Below the pieces are notes generated by a model that saw nothing but the letters and a program-made list of their open reading frames with translations, ran no database searches and was not told the origin of the DNA. A stretch of DNA of 64,000 bases from Leptospira barantonii (GTDB lineage Bacteria; Spirochaetota; Leptospiria; Leptospirales; Leptospiraceae). The translations under genes and the position numbers were made by a program. This document shows positions 10,748 to 20,320 of the stretch, one piece after another (position 1 is the stretch's first letter; every line of letters begins with the position of its first letter). Where the stretch lies: NCBI RefSeq assembly GCF_002811925.1, contig NZ_NPDS01000010.1:62001-126000 (forward strand). The letters run 5' to 3'.

Positions 10748-12108
10748 TTACCGATCTCCAATATGGTTCCGCCTAACGTGTAGTTTACCGATTCCGTACT
10801 TTCTATCCGATCCGATTGAAGACGGATCATTTTCAAAAAGCTGTCGCTGTAAGCCTCGAAAAAATCCGCAAATTCCAAAATCGTTAAATACTTCTTTCTA
10901 TAATTCTCAACCATTAAACCCGCCAAATTCTGATAATCCTTCGTAAAGGATTCCTTATATTCCGAAAGTAGTCTTTCCTTCTCCTTCGCTCTGCCCACCG
11001 CGGAAAGAACTTCGGCTCTGATCTTGATTCTTTTTTCCTCATACTTCGTCTTTTTAGCCGCGAGAACCAATTCGGATTCTCTAATATTCCCCTGATTGCG
11101 GTCGAAGGTGGGGATCGCCATAGAAACAGTTACTCCGTAGTAGTTGTTGATGTAGTTTCCCGCGCGATCCCAATTGCCTCCGAGTTTTAGATCCGGAACG
11201 GCGAGAGATCTTTGTAACGCAAGATTCGTTTGTTCCGCTTTGATGCCGAATTCCAAGGCTTTTAGGTCCGGTCTTTTTTCATAAGCGATGGAAAGGAGTT
11301 CCTGAGCGCTTTTGGCAAGAATCGGATTTCGTTTTTCTTCGGGACCGACGGTCTCGATCTCGAATACCACGTCCGAATACTCGGGTTCGTTGAGTAACAG
11401 TTTTAGAATATTCTCTTTTTCTATTATACCGGTTACGATCTCGGAGCGGTCCGTTTCCAAACGGAAAAGAATGGACTTGAGACGCAATACCTCGGAGAGA
11501 AGAATGTCCCGATTTTTATAAACCGCTTCCGAACTTTGAATCGTCTTGCGGATCGATCGGATGTTTTCATCGAAAAATTCCAAGGACTTTTTAAGATAGA
11601 ATAGTTTATAGAACGTAACCCTGAGTTCCAATTTCAAAGTTCGCAGAAGATCGTAAAAGTCCTGTTCTCCCGTGTTCGCGTTCCACTGAGCGAGTCGAAT
11701 TCGTTTATCGCGTTTTCCCGCTAATACGAAAAGTTGTTCGATCTGAATCGCGGTCTGACCGTTTTTGGAAGCGTCCAGATATTGTCCCGTGTTTTGATTG
11801 TATGCGTTTTGATCCACGGAAACGACCGGGTTGTCCCAAAGACGGGTTTGTATGATCTCCGCCTTCGACGCTTCCACTTCGAGACGTTTTGCGAGAAGCG
11901 AAAGATTGTTTCTTAGAAAAGTTTCCTCCGCTTTTTTCAAATCGATTCTAACCCGTACGGGAGAATCGGATTCTTCCTTAACGATCGGATCGCCGAAAAA
12001 AGCCAAAGGGCTTTCGTTTCCTTGGGAAAAAATCTCGAACGTAAAAAAGAATAACATAATAAACTGAAGAATACGAATAAAAACGACGCGTTGTGTCGAT
12101 GCGCACAT
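10744..12108 (-). CDS. TolC-family outer-membrane efflux channel
   Basis: 454 residues from the chosen ATG, which is preceded by GGAG six bases upstream. A longer frame reaches 12153, but its start has no ribosome-binding site. A signal peptide occupies about the first 30 residues (hydrophobic FIRILQFIMLFFF). The body holds two related helical repeats with long coiled-coil stretches, and KRPDLKALEFGIKAEQTNLALQ is typical of CusC/CzcC-type channels. It forms the outer-membrane exit duct for the adjoining adaptor and pump. Confidence 0.87.
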   Translation of the reverse strand: MCASTQRVVFIRILQFIMLFFFTFEIFSQGNESPLAFFGDPIVKEESDSPVRVRIDLKKAEETFLRNNLSLLAKRLEVEASKAEIIQTRLWDNPVVSVDQNAYNQNTGQYLDASKNGQTAIQIEQLFVLAGKRDKRIRLAQWNANTGEQDFYDLLRTLKLELRVTFYKLFYLKKSLEFFDENIRSIRKTIQSSEAVYKNRDILLSEVLRLKSILFRLETDRSEIVTGIIEKENILKLLLNEPEYSDVVFEIETVGPEEKRNPILAKSAQELLSIAYEKRPDLKALEFGIKAEQTNLALQRSLAVPDLKLGGNWDRAGNYINNYYGVTVSMAIPTFDRNQGNIRESELVLAAKKTKYEEKRIKIRAEVLSAVGRAKEKERLLSEYKESFTKDYQNLAGLMVENYRKKYLTILEFADFFEAYSDSFLKMIRLQSDRIESTESVNYTLGGTILEIGK

Positions 12109-12181
12109 AATCGGCTCCGAAATAACTTTTTGAAAGAGAGCAGATTCTATCAAAAAAGAAGAAGTCTGCGAGTCATAAATT

Positions 12182-12538
12182 TCAGGAAATCGGAGGCGGA
12201 AGGTTGATTAGAAAATGTGAAAGTCTGAAGTCGGAACCGGTCTCAAGAGTTGAATCGGTGGACTCGTTTTTAAATTCGGATTGGATCGGAAGATATTCCG
12301 CTTTCGCTGTCTCGGATTCTACGGAATCCTCAAGCCAAAAGGGAGAAGTTTCGTTTTCTTCCCCTTCGAAAGAACGGGAGGGAAGTTTGCTTTTGCCAGC
12401 TTGAACCGCTCCGAGTTTCGCCGAAACACCGGAGTATTCCGCGTTTTCGCAATCGGTAAACGTGAACGAAAGAAGATATAAAAAGAAAACCGGCAACAAG
12501 AAGCGCGCACAATTGCGTATCCATCCGGTTTGTTTCAT
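12182..12538 (-). CDS. Small exported protein at the head of the RND operon, unknown
   Basis: 118 residues from an ATG; a TTG five codons upstream is an alternative and neither has a strong ribosome-binding site. The N-terminus has basic residues, then a hydrophobic run (FLLPVFFLYLLSFTF) ending in TDC. This could be a signal peptide with a poor lipobox or a simple signal sequence. The rest is acidic, Ser/Glu-rich and ends in LINLPPPIS. It is 73 bases upstream of the TolC-family gene and on the same strand, so it is probably the first gene of the efflux operon. I recognise no family. It might be a periplasmic metal-binding accessory, by position only. Confidence 0.6.
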   Translation of the reverse strand: MKQTGWIRNCARFLLPVFFLYLLSFTFTDCENAEYSGVSAKLGAVQAGKSKLPSRSFEGEENETSPFWLEDSVESETAKAEYLPIQSEFKNESTDSTLETGSDFRLSHFLINLPPPIS

Positions 12539-12673
12539 ACGGAACGATTTCAATAGAACGACGGATTTTGAAAAGAACTTTGTTGTTTGTCTCGATTCTA
12601 AAGTTGAAAGAAGCTTTAGTCGGTTCGAAGGTTAATGAGTTGATGTCTTTCTAACGTAAAAAAGCGTGGAGTT

Positions 12674-12994
12674 ATGGCTTGGATCTATCTCATCATCGCT
12701 TCCGCATTCGAGATCGGATTTACGACTTGTCTGAAGTTGTCCGATAACTTTTCTAAACCGACATGGACCGGCGGATTCGTCGTTTCTGCTGTACTCAGTT
12801 TGGTTTTTTTGAATAAAGCGATTCAAACGATTCCTATGGGAACCGGTTACGCGATCTGGACCGGTTTAGGTGCGGTGGGAACCGTTCTTGTGGGAATCTT
12901 TTTTCACGGAGAACCGATCGATTTTTGGAGAGGATTTTTTCTTTCCACTTTGATTTTGTCCGTCTTAGGTCTTAAATTTCTGGTTTCCGAATAA
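12674..12994 (+). CDS. sugE: SMR-family exporter, SugE/Gdx-like
   Basis: 106 residues with four hydrophobic segments, the normal size for small multidrug resistance proteins, which work as antiparallel dimers in the inner membrane. The essential membrane Glu is present at position 13 (ASAFEIG), and the loop GTGYAIWTGLGAVG is of the SugE/Gdx kind rather than the EmrE kind. Proteins of that branch export guanidinium or quaternary ammonium compounds. I looked for a guanidine riboswitch in the 120 bases upstream and saw none. It stands alone, divergent from the RND operon's leader gene. Confidence 0.88.
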   Translation: MAWIYLIIASAFEIGFTTCLKLSDNFSKPTWTGGFVVSAVLSLVFLNKAIQTIPMGTGYAIWTGLGAVGTVLVGIFFHGEPIDFWRGFFLSTLILSVLGLKFLVSE

Positions 12995-13018
12995 GGCCGA
13001 TCGAAACAACCGGGTACC

Positions 13019-13049
13019 GACGGATCGGCTTCGATCAAAACGATCCGTC
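13019..13049 (+). terminator. Hairpin after the SMR gene
   Basis: GACGGATCG at 13019-13027 pairs perfectly with CGATCCGTC at 13041-13049 across a 13-base loop, 24 bases after the SMR stop codon. It lacks an immediate run of T, so it may act as a 3'-end stabiliser or a weak terminator. Confidence 0.35.
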
Positions 13050-13065
13050 TTCGGTTCGATTTAAG

Positions 13066-13085
13066 AAATTAGAATATTCTAATTT
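13066..13085. repeat. 20-base perfect AT-rich palindrome
   Basis: AAATTAGAAT followed directly by ATTCTAATTT. Close variants occur at other gene ends in the window (see findings). It could be a protein-binding site or an AT-rich terminator stem. Confidence 0.5.
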
Positions 13086-13413
13086 TTATATATTCTTTTT
13101 TGAACGTAAACTTCGGATTTCTTCCGTGTTTTCCCTCTTATACTTCCTTTTAAATTCCTTCATTGTCAATGGAAATCGATCGTCGGATTCGGGCTTCATT
13201 CTCCCTTTTTGGAAACAAATTTTTGACATATTTGATTAGAGAGAACGTTTCAAAAGAATAAGTCTTAGTGTATAGTCCGTTTCGATAAGAATCGTTTGTA
13301 AAATTAGCTTCGTTTCTTAATTCGTCCAAATAGAGAGAAAATTCTTCCCGTTCCGTTTAGAATGATTTCAAACTCATCTAATCCGAACGGTTTATCGCCG
13401 AGGTTCAGGAGTT

Positions 13414-16113
13414 ATGTTGGAAATGCTGGAGAAGGAAGAGACGAATCGATCGGAAATGGACAAGGTAAAACGAGAATATCTCTACAGACAAATCACGAAA
13501 CAATTTCCCAACGGAGGAGTCGCCGTTTTTGATCGCAATCTTCGTTATATCATCTTCGAAGGAAGAGGTCTTACTCTGATCGATCTGACCTCGGAGTTCG
13601 TTCAAGGCAAAACGATGCGGGAAGTTTTTCCGAAAGATATCTGCGATCTGAGCGAACCTCTATATCACGCGGCTCTCGAAGGAAGATCGACTACGATCGA
13701 AATTCCTTATATGGGAAGAATTTTCAAACTGGAACACGCGCCGATCGAAAGTGAAAACGGACAAATCGATTACGGGCTCGTGATGGCCCAAGATATCACC
13801 GCGCGCAAAAAAGCGGAAGACGCTTTGAAGGATTCCGAGTTGGATCTAAGAGCGTTGTTCTCCGCGATGACCGACATCATTCTCGTCATGGACGCGGGAG
13901 GAAGATATTTAAAGATCGCTCCCACAAAGGCAAAATTCTTAACCGCACCTCCTACGGAACTTCTCGGCAATCGAGTTCGGGATTTTTTCGCTTCGGATAA
14001 GGCCGACCTTGCGGAAAACACGATTCGCAAAACGTTACAAACGGGCAAAACACAAAACATAGAATACGATTTGGAAGTTCACGGAGAAGTTCTTTGGTTT
14101 GAAGCGAGCGTTTCTTATCGTTCCGAAAATACGGTCTACTGGGTTGCAAGAAACATAACGCAGTTTAAGCGGATCGAAAACGCGGAGAAAAAAAGTCAGA
14201 AACATCTCAGAGATATCATAGACGGTCTTCTTCCGAACATGTTCGTGGGTTTGATTCAACCGGACGGAGTTTTGATCGAAGTCAACAAGGCGCCTTTGAC
14301 CGTAGCCAATCTACGATTCGAAGACGTATTGGGAAAACCTTTCGATGAAACGTATTGGTGGTCCTATTCCGATCGAAGCAAAGAACGTCTTAGAGAATCC
14401 ATACAAAGAGCTTGTATGGGAGAAACTCTTCGATACGACACCGAGATCCGAATTGCAGGGGGAGAATTTGTCGTAATCGATTTTGCAATACAACCCATGC
14501 GGGACGAATCCGGAGCCGTAAAATTCTTGATCGCATCCGGAACCGTGATCACGGAAAGAAAAAACGCCGAAGCCGCGCTTCAGGAATCACAACAAAAATA
14601 CAGAGAACTCGTGGAGAACATCAACGACGTCATCTTTTCCGCGAGTGTACTCTGCAACGTGACGTATATCAGTCCGATCATTCATTCGCTTACCGGGTAT
14701 TCTTCGGATTCGATCACGGGAAACAGTTTCAAGGATATGATTCTGGAGGAAGACCGGGAATTCTCAAGAAGGCTCATCTCATCCGCGCTCTCGGGAAACC
14801 GGGACATGTGCGAATGCAGAATGAAACTCAAGGACGGCGGTTCGGTTTGGGTTCAGATTTCGGTACGACCTATATTCAGAGACGGTAATATTGCCGGATT
14901 CGCGGGTGTGATCATGGACATCACGAAACGCAGACAGCTCGAACAACGATTGTTCCGAAGTCAAAAACTGGAAAGTTTGGGGACTCTCGCCGGAGGTATC
15001 GCGCACGACTTCAACAATCTTTTGGGAATCATGTCCTGTCATCTTTCCATTCTTCAGGACGAAGGTTCGGACGTTCATAAACTCGCCAAAAGTAAGGAAG
15101 CCATCTCCAAAACGATCAAACGAGGAGCGGATCTGGTAGGACAGTTGCTTACGATCGCAAGAAAAGGCGACATGACCTTGGAGCCGGTGCATTTGAATTC
15201 CGTAATATTCGAAGTTGTGCATCTGATGGACGAAACATTTCCCAAGTTGATCGAAGTCGATTTGACTATGAACTGCGATCTTCCTCAGGTCTTGGCGGAT
15301 CATTCTCAGATTCATCAAGTACTTTTGAATCTTTGTGTGAACGCGAGAGACGCGATGGAACCGGGCGGAGGAAAGATCACGATCGGAACCAAAACCGTCA
15401 AAGGCGAAGAGATACGTGGAAAACACGAAAAGGCGGAAGCCGCGGTTTACTTGGAACTGAGCGTAAGCGATACCGGTATCGGAATGGATTCTTTTACCAA
15501 GGCGAGAATTTTCGAACCATTCTTTACGACGAAGGAATCCGGAAGAGGAACCGGGCTCGGTCTTGCGACGACATACGGAATCGTGGAACGACATCGTGGA
15601 TTTATCGAAGTGGATACCGAGCTTGGAATCGGGACCACGTTCAAAATTTTTCTGCCCGCACAAACACAAACTCGCGAAGCGGAACCCAAAGAAACAAAGG
15701 AAGAATCGGTTTCTAAAATTTCCACTCAGGGATCGGGAACGATTCTACTCGTGGAAGACGAAGATATGTTGCGAGAAGTTTTAACTTCCATTCTCGAGAA
15801 GGAAGGATACAAGGTCCTGGTCGCTATGAACGGATTGGACGCGGTCGAAATTTATAGAACTCATTGGAATCGAATCGATCTTGTTCTTTCCGACGTAGGA
15901 CTTCCCGGAATCGAAGGGGATAGAATGTATTACGAGATGAAACGGATTCATCCGGAGGTCCGTGCGATTCTCGCGAGCGGTTTTATAGAACCCGGAAAGA
16001 AGTCCGAGTTATTAAAGGCCGGAGTCGTAGACGTATTACAAAAACCTTATTTAACCGTGGAGATTCTCAACAGAATCAAAACGGTGATTCATCCGGGAAC
16101 TTGGAGCGTTTGA
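13414..16113 (+). CDS. PAS-domain hybrid sensor histidine kinase with receiver domain
   Basis: 899 residues, soluble, with no signal or membrane segments. Four PAS-like units fill roughly residues 20-515, each closed by the familiar DIT/NIT/ITxRK linker. Then come the dimerisation/H-box (GGIAHDFNNLLG), the N-box (NLCVNARDAM), the G1 box (DTGIGM) and the G2 box (GRGTGLGL). A C-terminal receiver domain follows with LLVEDED at its acidic pocket and the phospho-accepting Asp in LSDVGLPG. The HDFNN-type H-box is typical of large environmental hybrid kinases. No downstream regulator or phosphotransfer protein is adjacent, so the output is unknown. A cytoplasmic redox, light or metabolite cue is likely from the PAS content, but no cofactor residues can be named. 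Confidence 0.92.
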   Translation: MLEMLEKEETNRSEMDKVKREYLYRQITKQFPNGGVAVFDRNLRYIIFEGRGLTLIDLTSEFVQGKTMREVFPKDICDLSEPLYHAALEGRSTTIEIPYMGRIFKLEHAPIESENGQIDYGLVMAQDITARKKAEDALKDSELDLRALFSAMTDIILVMDAGGRYLKIAPTKAKFLTAPPTELLGNRVRDFFASDKADLAENTIRKTLQTGKTQNIEYDLEVHGEVLWFEASVSYRSENTVYWVARNITQFKRIENAEKKSQKHLRDIIDGLLPNMFVGLIQPDGVLIEVNKAPLTVANLRFEDVLGKPFDETYWWSYSDRSKERLRESIQRACMGETLRYDTEIRIAGGEFVVIDFAIQPMRDESGAVKFLIASGTVITERKNAEAALQESQQKYRELVENINDVIFSASVLCNVTYISPIIHSLTGYSSDSITGNSFKDMILEEDREFSRRLISSALSGNRDMCECRMKLKDGGSVWVQISVRPIFRDGNIAGFAGVIMDITKRRQLEQRLFRSQKLESLGTLAGGIAHDFNNLLGIMSCHLSILQDEGSDVHKLAKSKEAISKTIKRGADLVGQLLTIARKGDMTLEPVHLNSVIFEVVHLMDETFPKLIEVDLTMNCDLPQVLADHSQIHQVLLNLCVNARDAMEPGGGKITIGTKTVKGEEIRGKHEKAEAAVYLELSVSDTGIGMDSFTKARIFEPFFTTKESGRGTGLGLATTYGIVERHRGFIEVDTELGIGTTFKIFLPAQTQTREAEPKETKEESVSKISTQGSGTILLVEDEDMLREVLTSILEKEGYKVLVAMNGLDAVEIYRTHWNRIDLVLSDVGLPGIEGDRMYYEMKRIHPEVRAILASGFIEPGKKSELLKAGVVDVLQKPYLTVEILNRIKTVIHPGTWSV

Positions 16114-16126
16114 CATAACTCAAAAA

Positions 16127-16158
16127 GACCGGGCGCACGTTCGATTGTTTGCCCGGTC
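16127..16158 (-). terminator. Terminator of the SnoaL-like gene
   Basis: GACCGGGC (16127-16134) and GCCCGGTC (16151-16158) form a perfect 8-base stem. Read leftwards it is followed by TTTTTG, so it terminates the minus-strand gene ending at 16193; it may also slow transcription from the kinase gene. Confidence 0.75.
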
Positions 16159-16192
16159 AGGTTTAAGGAAACCGAATCTAAATCTTAAATCC

Positions 16193-16663
16193 TCAACGAT
16201 TGGCTACGTCGAACGAGGAAGTATCTTCGTAAAAACGATATTCTAAAATTTTACCGTCCTTAACGATACATTTCAAAGCCCAGTCGCTTTCATACGTTTT
16301 GCCCGTGGATTTCAATTCGTGTTTGAAACGTCCGTTTGCAAACACCACTTCCTTGTTTCCGATCACGTTCTCGACCACGAACTCTTTCGTGTTGAACGTT
16401 TTTCCCAGGTTGGAAACGAATTCTTCCGCTCCTTTTTTACCGGTATAAGATCCGTAGAGTTCTCCGGATTTTCTGGAAGCCTTTCTCACCGCAGTGATCG
16501 ATGCGTTCTCGTGAAAACTGCCGATCACACCGGGAAGATCGCCTTTTCCGAAGGCCGAAAAGAAACCGTTCACCACGTTGACGGGTGTGTTCGATTTTTT
16601 TTCGGCGCTCAGAGCGAACGCAAAGATGCCGGAAAGGATCAGGGTCGATATCGCTGTGCGCAT
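16193..16663 (-). CDS. Secreted SnoaL/NTF2-like protein
   Basis: 156 residues with a clear signal peptide (cut after about residue 19, ALSA|EKK). The mature part has the cone-shaped NTF2-like layout: VVNGFFSAFGKGDLPGVIGSFHENASI at the start of helix 1 and the first strand, and a C-terminal DGKILEYRFYEDTSSF strand. Such proteins are enzymes or small-ligand binders; no catalytic set can be assigned. The ATG is preceded by GGAG. It is divergent from the TetR gene and the tandem operators between them make it the probable target of that regulator. It has no operon partner. Confidence 0.8.
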   Translation of the reverse strand: MRTAISTLILSGIFAFALSAEKKSNTPVNVVNGFFSAFGKGDLPGVIGSFHENASITAVRKASRKSGELYGSYTGKKGAEEFVSNLGKTFNTKEFVVENVIGNKEVVFANGRFKHELKSTGKTYESDWALKCIVKDGKILEYRFYEDTSSFDVANR

Positions 16664-16681
16664 TATGATTCTCCTTGAATT

Positions 16682-16731
16682 ATTTACGATACTGGTAGTT
16701 TCGTATATTCGATACCAGCAGTATCGTAAAT
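16682..16731. promoter_or_regulatory. Tandem operator between the SnoaL-like and TetR genes
   Basis: Two 17-base palindromes sit side by side. The one at 16687-16703 (CGATACT GGT AGTTTCG) has one imperfect pair; the one at 16710-16726 (CGATAC CAGCA GTATCG) is perfect in its 6-base arms. Their centres are 23 bases apart, about two helical turns. The outermost arms also match each other perfectly over 13 bases (16682-16694 and 16719-16731). A possible leftward promoter for the SnoaL-like gene (TTTACG, 17 bases, TATACG) lies inside, so binding of the adjacent TetR protein would block it. Confidence 0.75.
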
Positions 16732-16768
16732 GTCTTGACCGTCAAGAGTTTTTTTGAGAAAAGAAAAT

Positions 16769-17389
16769 ATGCCCGCAAAAAAGAAATCCCGCAAAAAAGA
16801 GGAAAATTCTCCCGTAAGGGGAAGACCTCGGACCCAGGATTACGAAGAATCCATCCTGAAGGCCACTTTCGAACTTTTGGCTTCGAAGGGATTTTACGGT
16901 TTTTCCATAGACGATATTGTGGAAAAAACCGGGGTCGCAAGAACCACGATCTACAGAAGATGGCCGAGTAAGGCGACCTTGGCGATGAACACCATTCTCA
17001 CCTTAATCAGTCCTTATTTGGATTTTCCGGAAGGACTTTCTTTAGAGGAAGGAATGATCAAACAAATGAAAGGTTTGGCCGGGGTCTTTCAAGGAGATTA
17101 CGGAAAGGTAATATCTTCCGTGATCGGAGCCGCGCAAGACGACGCCGAATTGGCAAAGGCGATCAAGGACGATTATCTAAGACCTAGAAGAAAGATCGCG
17201 GTGGAATACATCAAACAAGGAAAACACACCGGAGAATTTCCGGATGTCAGCGACTCGGAAGTGGAAGGGTTTATCGATCTTTTATACGGTGGATTGTATT
17301 TCCGACTTCTTTTAAAACACAAAAAGCCGGGTTTGGACGGTTTGGAATCCTGGATTCGCCAAGTGTTTCAAACGATTCGGTCCGACTAG
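16769..17389 (+). CDS. TetR-family transcriptional regulator
   Basis: 206 residues from the ATG chosen; a TTG five codons earlier is possible. A basic N-terminal tail (KKKSRKKEE) precedes the helix-turn-helix: FELLASKGFYGFSIDDIV, then GVARTTIYRRWPSK, typical of TetR proteins. The C-terminal half resembles the TetR_C_11-type ligand domain (DDYLRPRR, FIDLLYGGLYFRLL). The palindrome CTTGACCGTCAAG lies just upstream of the gene. It probably represses itself and the divergent SnoaL-like gene in response to a small hydrophobic ligand; ligand and regulon are not known. Confidence 0.88.
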   Translation: MPAKKKSRKKEENSPVRGRPRTQDYEESILKATFELLASKGFYGFSIDDIVEKTGVARTTIYRRWPSKATLAMNTILTLISPYLDFPEGLSLEEGMIKQMKGLAGVFQGDYGKVISSVIGAAQDDAELAKAIKDDYLRPRRKIAVEYIKQGKHTGEFPDVSDSEVEGFIDLLYGGLYFRLLLKHKKPGLDGLESWIRQVFQTIRSD

Positions 17390-17432
17390 TATATTGTAAA
17401 TTTTTGTATTATAAAACCAGAATATAATAAAA

Positions 17433-17451
17433 GCCGCTTTTAGGAAGCGGC
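17433..17451 (-). terminator. Terminator overlapping the thioesterase stop codon
   Basis: GCCGCTT (17433-17439) pairs with AAGCGGC (17445-17451) around a 5-base loop that contains the minus-strand stop codon; TTTTATT follows in the leftward direction. It also lies 44 bases past the TetR stop. Confidence 0.75.
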
Positions 17452-18015
17452 CTTTTGAAGTTTGAGGCGTTTACGGATTTCCTTGCCTCGTCTTTGATTG
17501 ACTTCCAAAACCTGAAGAAGAGTGTCGATGGGGAACACGGTTCCTTGGAACATTCTTCTCATCGTTCTTTCGGACATATCATACCAACGCGCTTTAGAGG
17601 AAACGAGAAGTTCTCCCGTTTTGGAAAGATGAATCGTCGCTTTGGTGTAAAGTCTTCTTCTACGAACCATCGTAACCCAACAACGAACTTCCACTTCCTC
17701 GTTGAGAGGAACCGCTTTGTGATAACGCATATAAAGCTGGTCGGTCATCACAAAATGTCCGAGATGAAAACAAAGAACTCCTTGAGCCTCGTCGAGAAGA
17801 GTCGCAAGAACCCCGCCGTGCGCGTAACCCGGAGCGCCTTCGAATGCCTTTTCGATTTTAAACGGAAATCGAACCTCTCCGCTTTCTTCGTGAAACGGAA
17901 AACTTGCGTGGATCCCTTTTGAATTTTCGGGTCCACAACCGAAACAATTCTTATGATGCCAATCTTGGCCGTTCTGGCTGGCTTTGATCTCCCGGTAGAT
18001 AGTCTCTGGTTCCAT
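17440..18015 (-). CDS. PaaI-type hotdog thioesterase
   Basis: 191 residues. The core CFGCGPENSKGIH and GYAHGGVLATLLDEAQG are the substrate-binding and catalytic segments of PaaI/hotdog acyl-CoA thioesterases; the strand VEVRCWVTMVRRRRLYTKATIHL follows the pattern. A C-terminal basic extension of about 40 residues (RRGKEIRKRLKLQK) is longer than usual. The start is backed by a GGAGG site. It would hydrolyse acyl- or aryl-CoA thioesters in the cytoplasm. It is divergent from the alcohol dehydrogenase gene. Confidence 0.85.
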   Translation of the reverse strand: MEPETIYREIKASQNGQDWHHKNCFGCGPENSKGIHASFPFHEESGEVRFPFKIEKAFEGAPGYAHGGVLATLLDEAQGVLCFHLGHFVMTDQLYMRYHKAVPLNEEVEVRCWVTMVRRRRLYTKATIHLSKTGELLVSSKARWYDMSERTMRRMFQGTVFPIDTLLQVLEVNQRRGKEIRKRLKLQKAAS

Positions 18016-18208
18016 GTGTTCCTCCGGAAGGAGTTTTATCGATCGAATCGTTCGATTTTACATCGAGGACGATTCTTCTTCCATGAAAAAACCCGAGGTT
18101 CTGGATTCAAGTGCTAAACCCGGAAAAATTCTCGGGTTAAAACGCGTTTTTACGATCGTAATTTTTTAAAATTCGAGGAGGCGAACGTAAATTCCCGTTC
18201 AAATCACC

Positions 18209-18236
18209 TTGACTGAGACAAGATCGATCTTAATCT
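18209..18236 (+). promoter_or_regulatory. Probable sigma-70 promoter of the alcohol dehydrogenase gene
   Basis: TTGACT at 18209-18214 and TAATCT at 18231-18236 are spaced by 16 bases, 30 bases before the chosen ATG. This explains why the longer in-frame extension of the gene back to 18209 should not be translated. Confidence 0.55.
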
Positions 18237-18265
18237 ACGTTGCGTCTTGTTATGGAGAATCGAAA

Positions 18266-19297
<1,032 letters not shown>

Positions 19298-19335
19298 GTT
19301 CGAATTTCGTAAAAAAGAAGAATCGAAAGCTAAAA

Positions 19336-19413
19336 GGATGCGACACGGTTTCACGCGATCGTTGTCTTCGTTTGGCGTGAGAATCTGTCGTCTCGCGCGA
19401 AACGCACGCATCC
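19336..19413 (-). other. Folded region between convergent genes, terminator or small RNA
   Basis: GGATGCG (19336-19342) pairs with CGCATCC (19407-19413) and encloses TCACGC (19351-19356) paired with GCGTGA (19375-19380). A GC-rich patch (TCGCGCGA) next to it may give a third arm. Read leftward from the carbonic anhydrase gene, the outer stem is followed by TTTT. At about 78 bases this is larger than the other terminators here. Confidence 0.4.
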
Positions 19414-19420
19414 GATTTTG

Positions 19421-20017
19421 TTAAGCGAATTCTTCCACAAGAGCCTTTCCGATTTCGGTAGCTTCGGGAACCGGAAGAAGTTTGCCCGTTTTGACGTCGT
19501 AAACGTAACCGTAGATCGGAATATTCTTCGGTACAAGAGGATGATTCCGGATCCGTTTCACGTCGTCGACCACGCTTGAAAATTCATTCTCAAAAGTGAG
19601 CCAATTCACGAACTCCGCTTCCTTGGAACCCGGACCTTTGCCGATATCCTTCCAACCCGCTTCGCCAACGGTTGCGGTTTCCAGACTGTTCGCCAAAAGG
19701 CGACGAATGATCACGTCCGTAAAAAGCGCCATCCCACAATCGGTATGATGGATCACGAACCATTCTTTCGTGCCGAGTAGTTTATAAGAAATTACTAATG
19801 AACGAATCGCGTCGTCGGAAGCCCGGCCACCGGCGTTTCGGATAACGTGCGCGTCTCCTTCCGAAAGACCGGCGTATTTTGCCGGATCCAATCTTGCGTC
19901 CATACAGGTTAGAATCGCGAACCTTCTTCCGGGCGGAAGAGCCAATTTTCCCTTTTCACCAAATTCGTTGGAATACTGCTCGTTGGCAGATTCTACTTCT
20001 CGAACCAATTCAGACAT
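19421..20017 (-). CDS. Beta-class carbonic anhydrase
   Basis: 198 residues. Zinc ligands and the catalytic dyad are in place: Cys38, Asp40 and Arg42 in LTCMDARLD, and His91/Cys94 in HHTDCG, with NAGGRASD between. It belongs to the short beta-CA branch that includes Rv1284 of Mycobacterium tuberculosis. It interconverts CO2 and bicarbonate in the cytoplasm, probably feeding the carboxylases of fatty-acid synthesis. A GGAGG site and a likely promoter precede it. Confidence 0.92.
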   Translation of the reverse strand: MSELVREVESANEQYSNEFGEKGKLALPPGRRFAILTCMDARLDPAKYAGLSEGDAHVIRNAGGRASDDAIRSLVISYKLLGTKEWFVIHHTDCGMALFTDVIIRRLLANSLETATVGEAGWKDIGKGPGSKEAEFVNWLTFENEFSSVVDDVKRIRNHPLVPKNIPIYGYVYDVKTGKLLPVPEATEIGKALVEEFA

Positions 20018-20320
20018 TTTCAGGCCTCCAGTTTTTGAGATTGTTCGTTATAGTAGATTTTAATATGTTATAATAAAAATTAGTCAAATAAAAAGGAAAA
20101 AGTTTTGAGATATTAAGAAGAATTTAGATTCTTATCTTGGAATTTTGAATCATCGATTGTGCGAATGTGGGAACTCCTTCTTTTTCAGAACCGAACAGAG
20201 CGCACGTTGTTATTTTCCTGTAGCGATCGTTATAAAATATCTTGCAATTTAAAAATCAGGAATTAGGTTTGGGGGAATACTTCAGTAATATATATCGATT
20301 GTTATATAAAGGTGGTTGGT
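20018..20320. other. 303-base divergent intergenic region
   Basis: It contains the carbonic anhydrase promoter (20060-20087) and one half-copy of the dispersed repeat, TGTGGGAACTCC at 20166-20177. The rest is AT-rich and must hold the promoter of the exported protein that starts at 20321. No gene is apparent. Confidence 0.55.
20060..20087 (-). promoter_or_regulatory. Probable promoter of the carbonic anhydrase gene
   Basis: On the minus strand TTGACT (20087-20082) is followed after 16 bases by TATTAA (20065-20060), about 43 bases before the start codon. Confidence 0.5.

Larger units (their letters stand above)
12995..13413. other. 419-base intergenic region
   Basis: No credible gene. It holds an inverted repeat at 13019-13049, an AT-rich perfect palindrome at 13066-13085 and then about 330 bases of plain AT-rich sequence leading to the hybrid kinase gene, which must include that gene's promoter. 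I could not pick out a convincing -35/-10 pair. Confidence 0.6.

Noticed and set aside
12554..12673. Guanidine riboswitch before the SMR exporter
   Set aside because: No paired ACGR loops or ykkC-like fold could be found by eye.
18090..18138. AACCCGAG/CTCGGGTT hairpin with leftward T run
   Set aside because: The loop is 33 bases and it lies in a divergent promoter region, so a terminator or attenuator call is not supported well enough to list.
18209..18265. N-terminal extension of the alcohol dehydrogenase
   Set aside because: The extension would begin within the -35 element and has no ribosome-binding site; the ATG at 18266 has both family alignment and GGAG.
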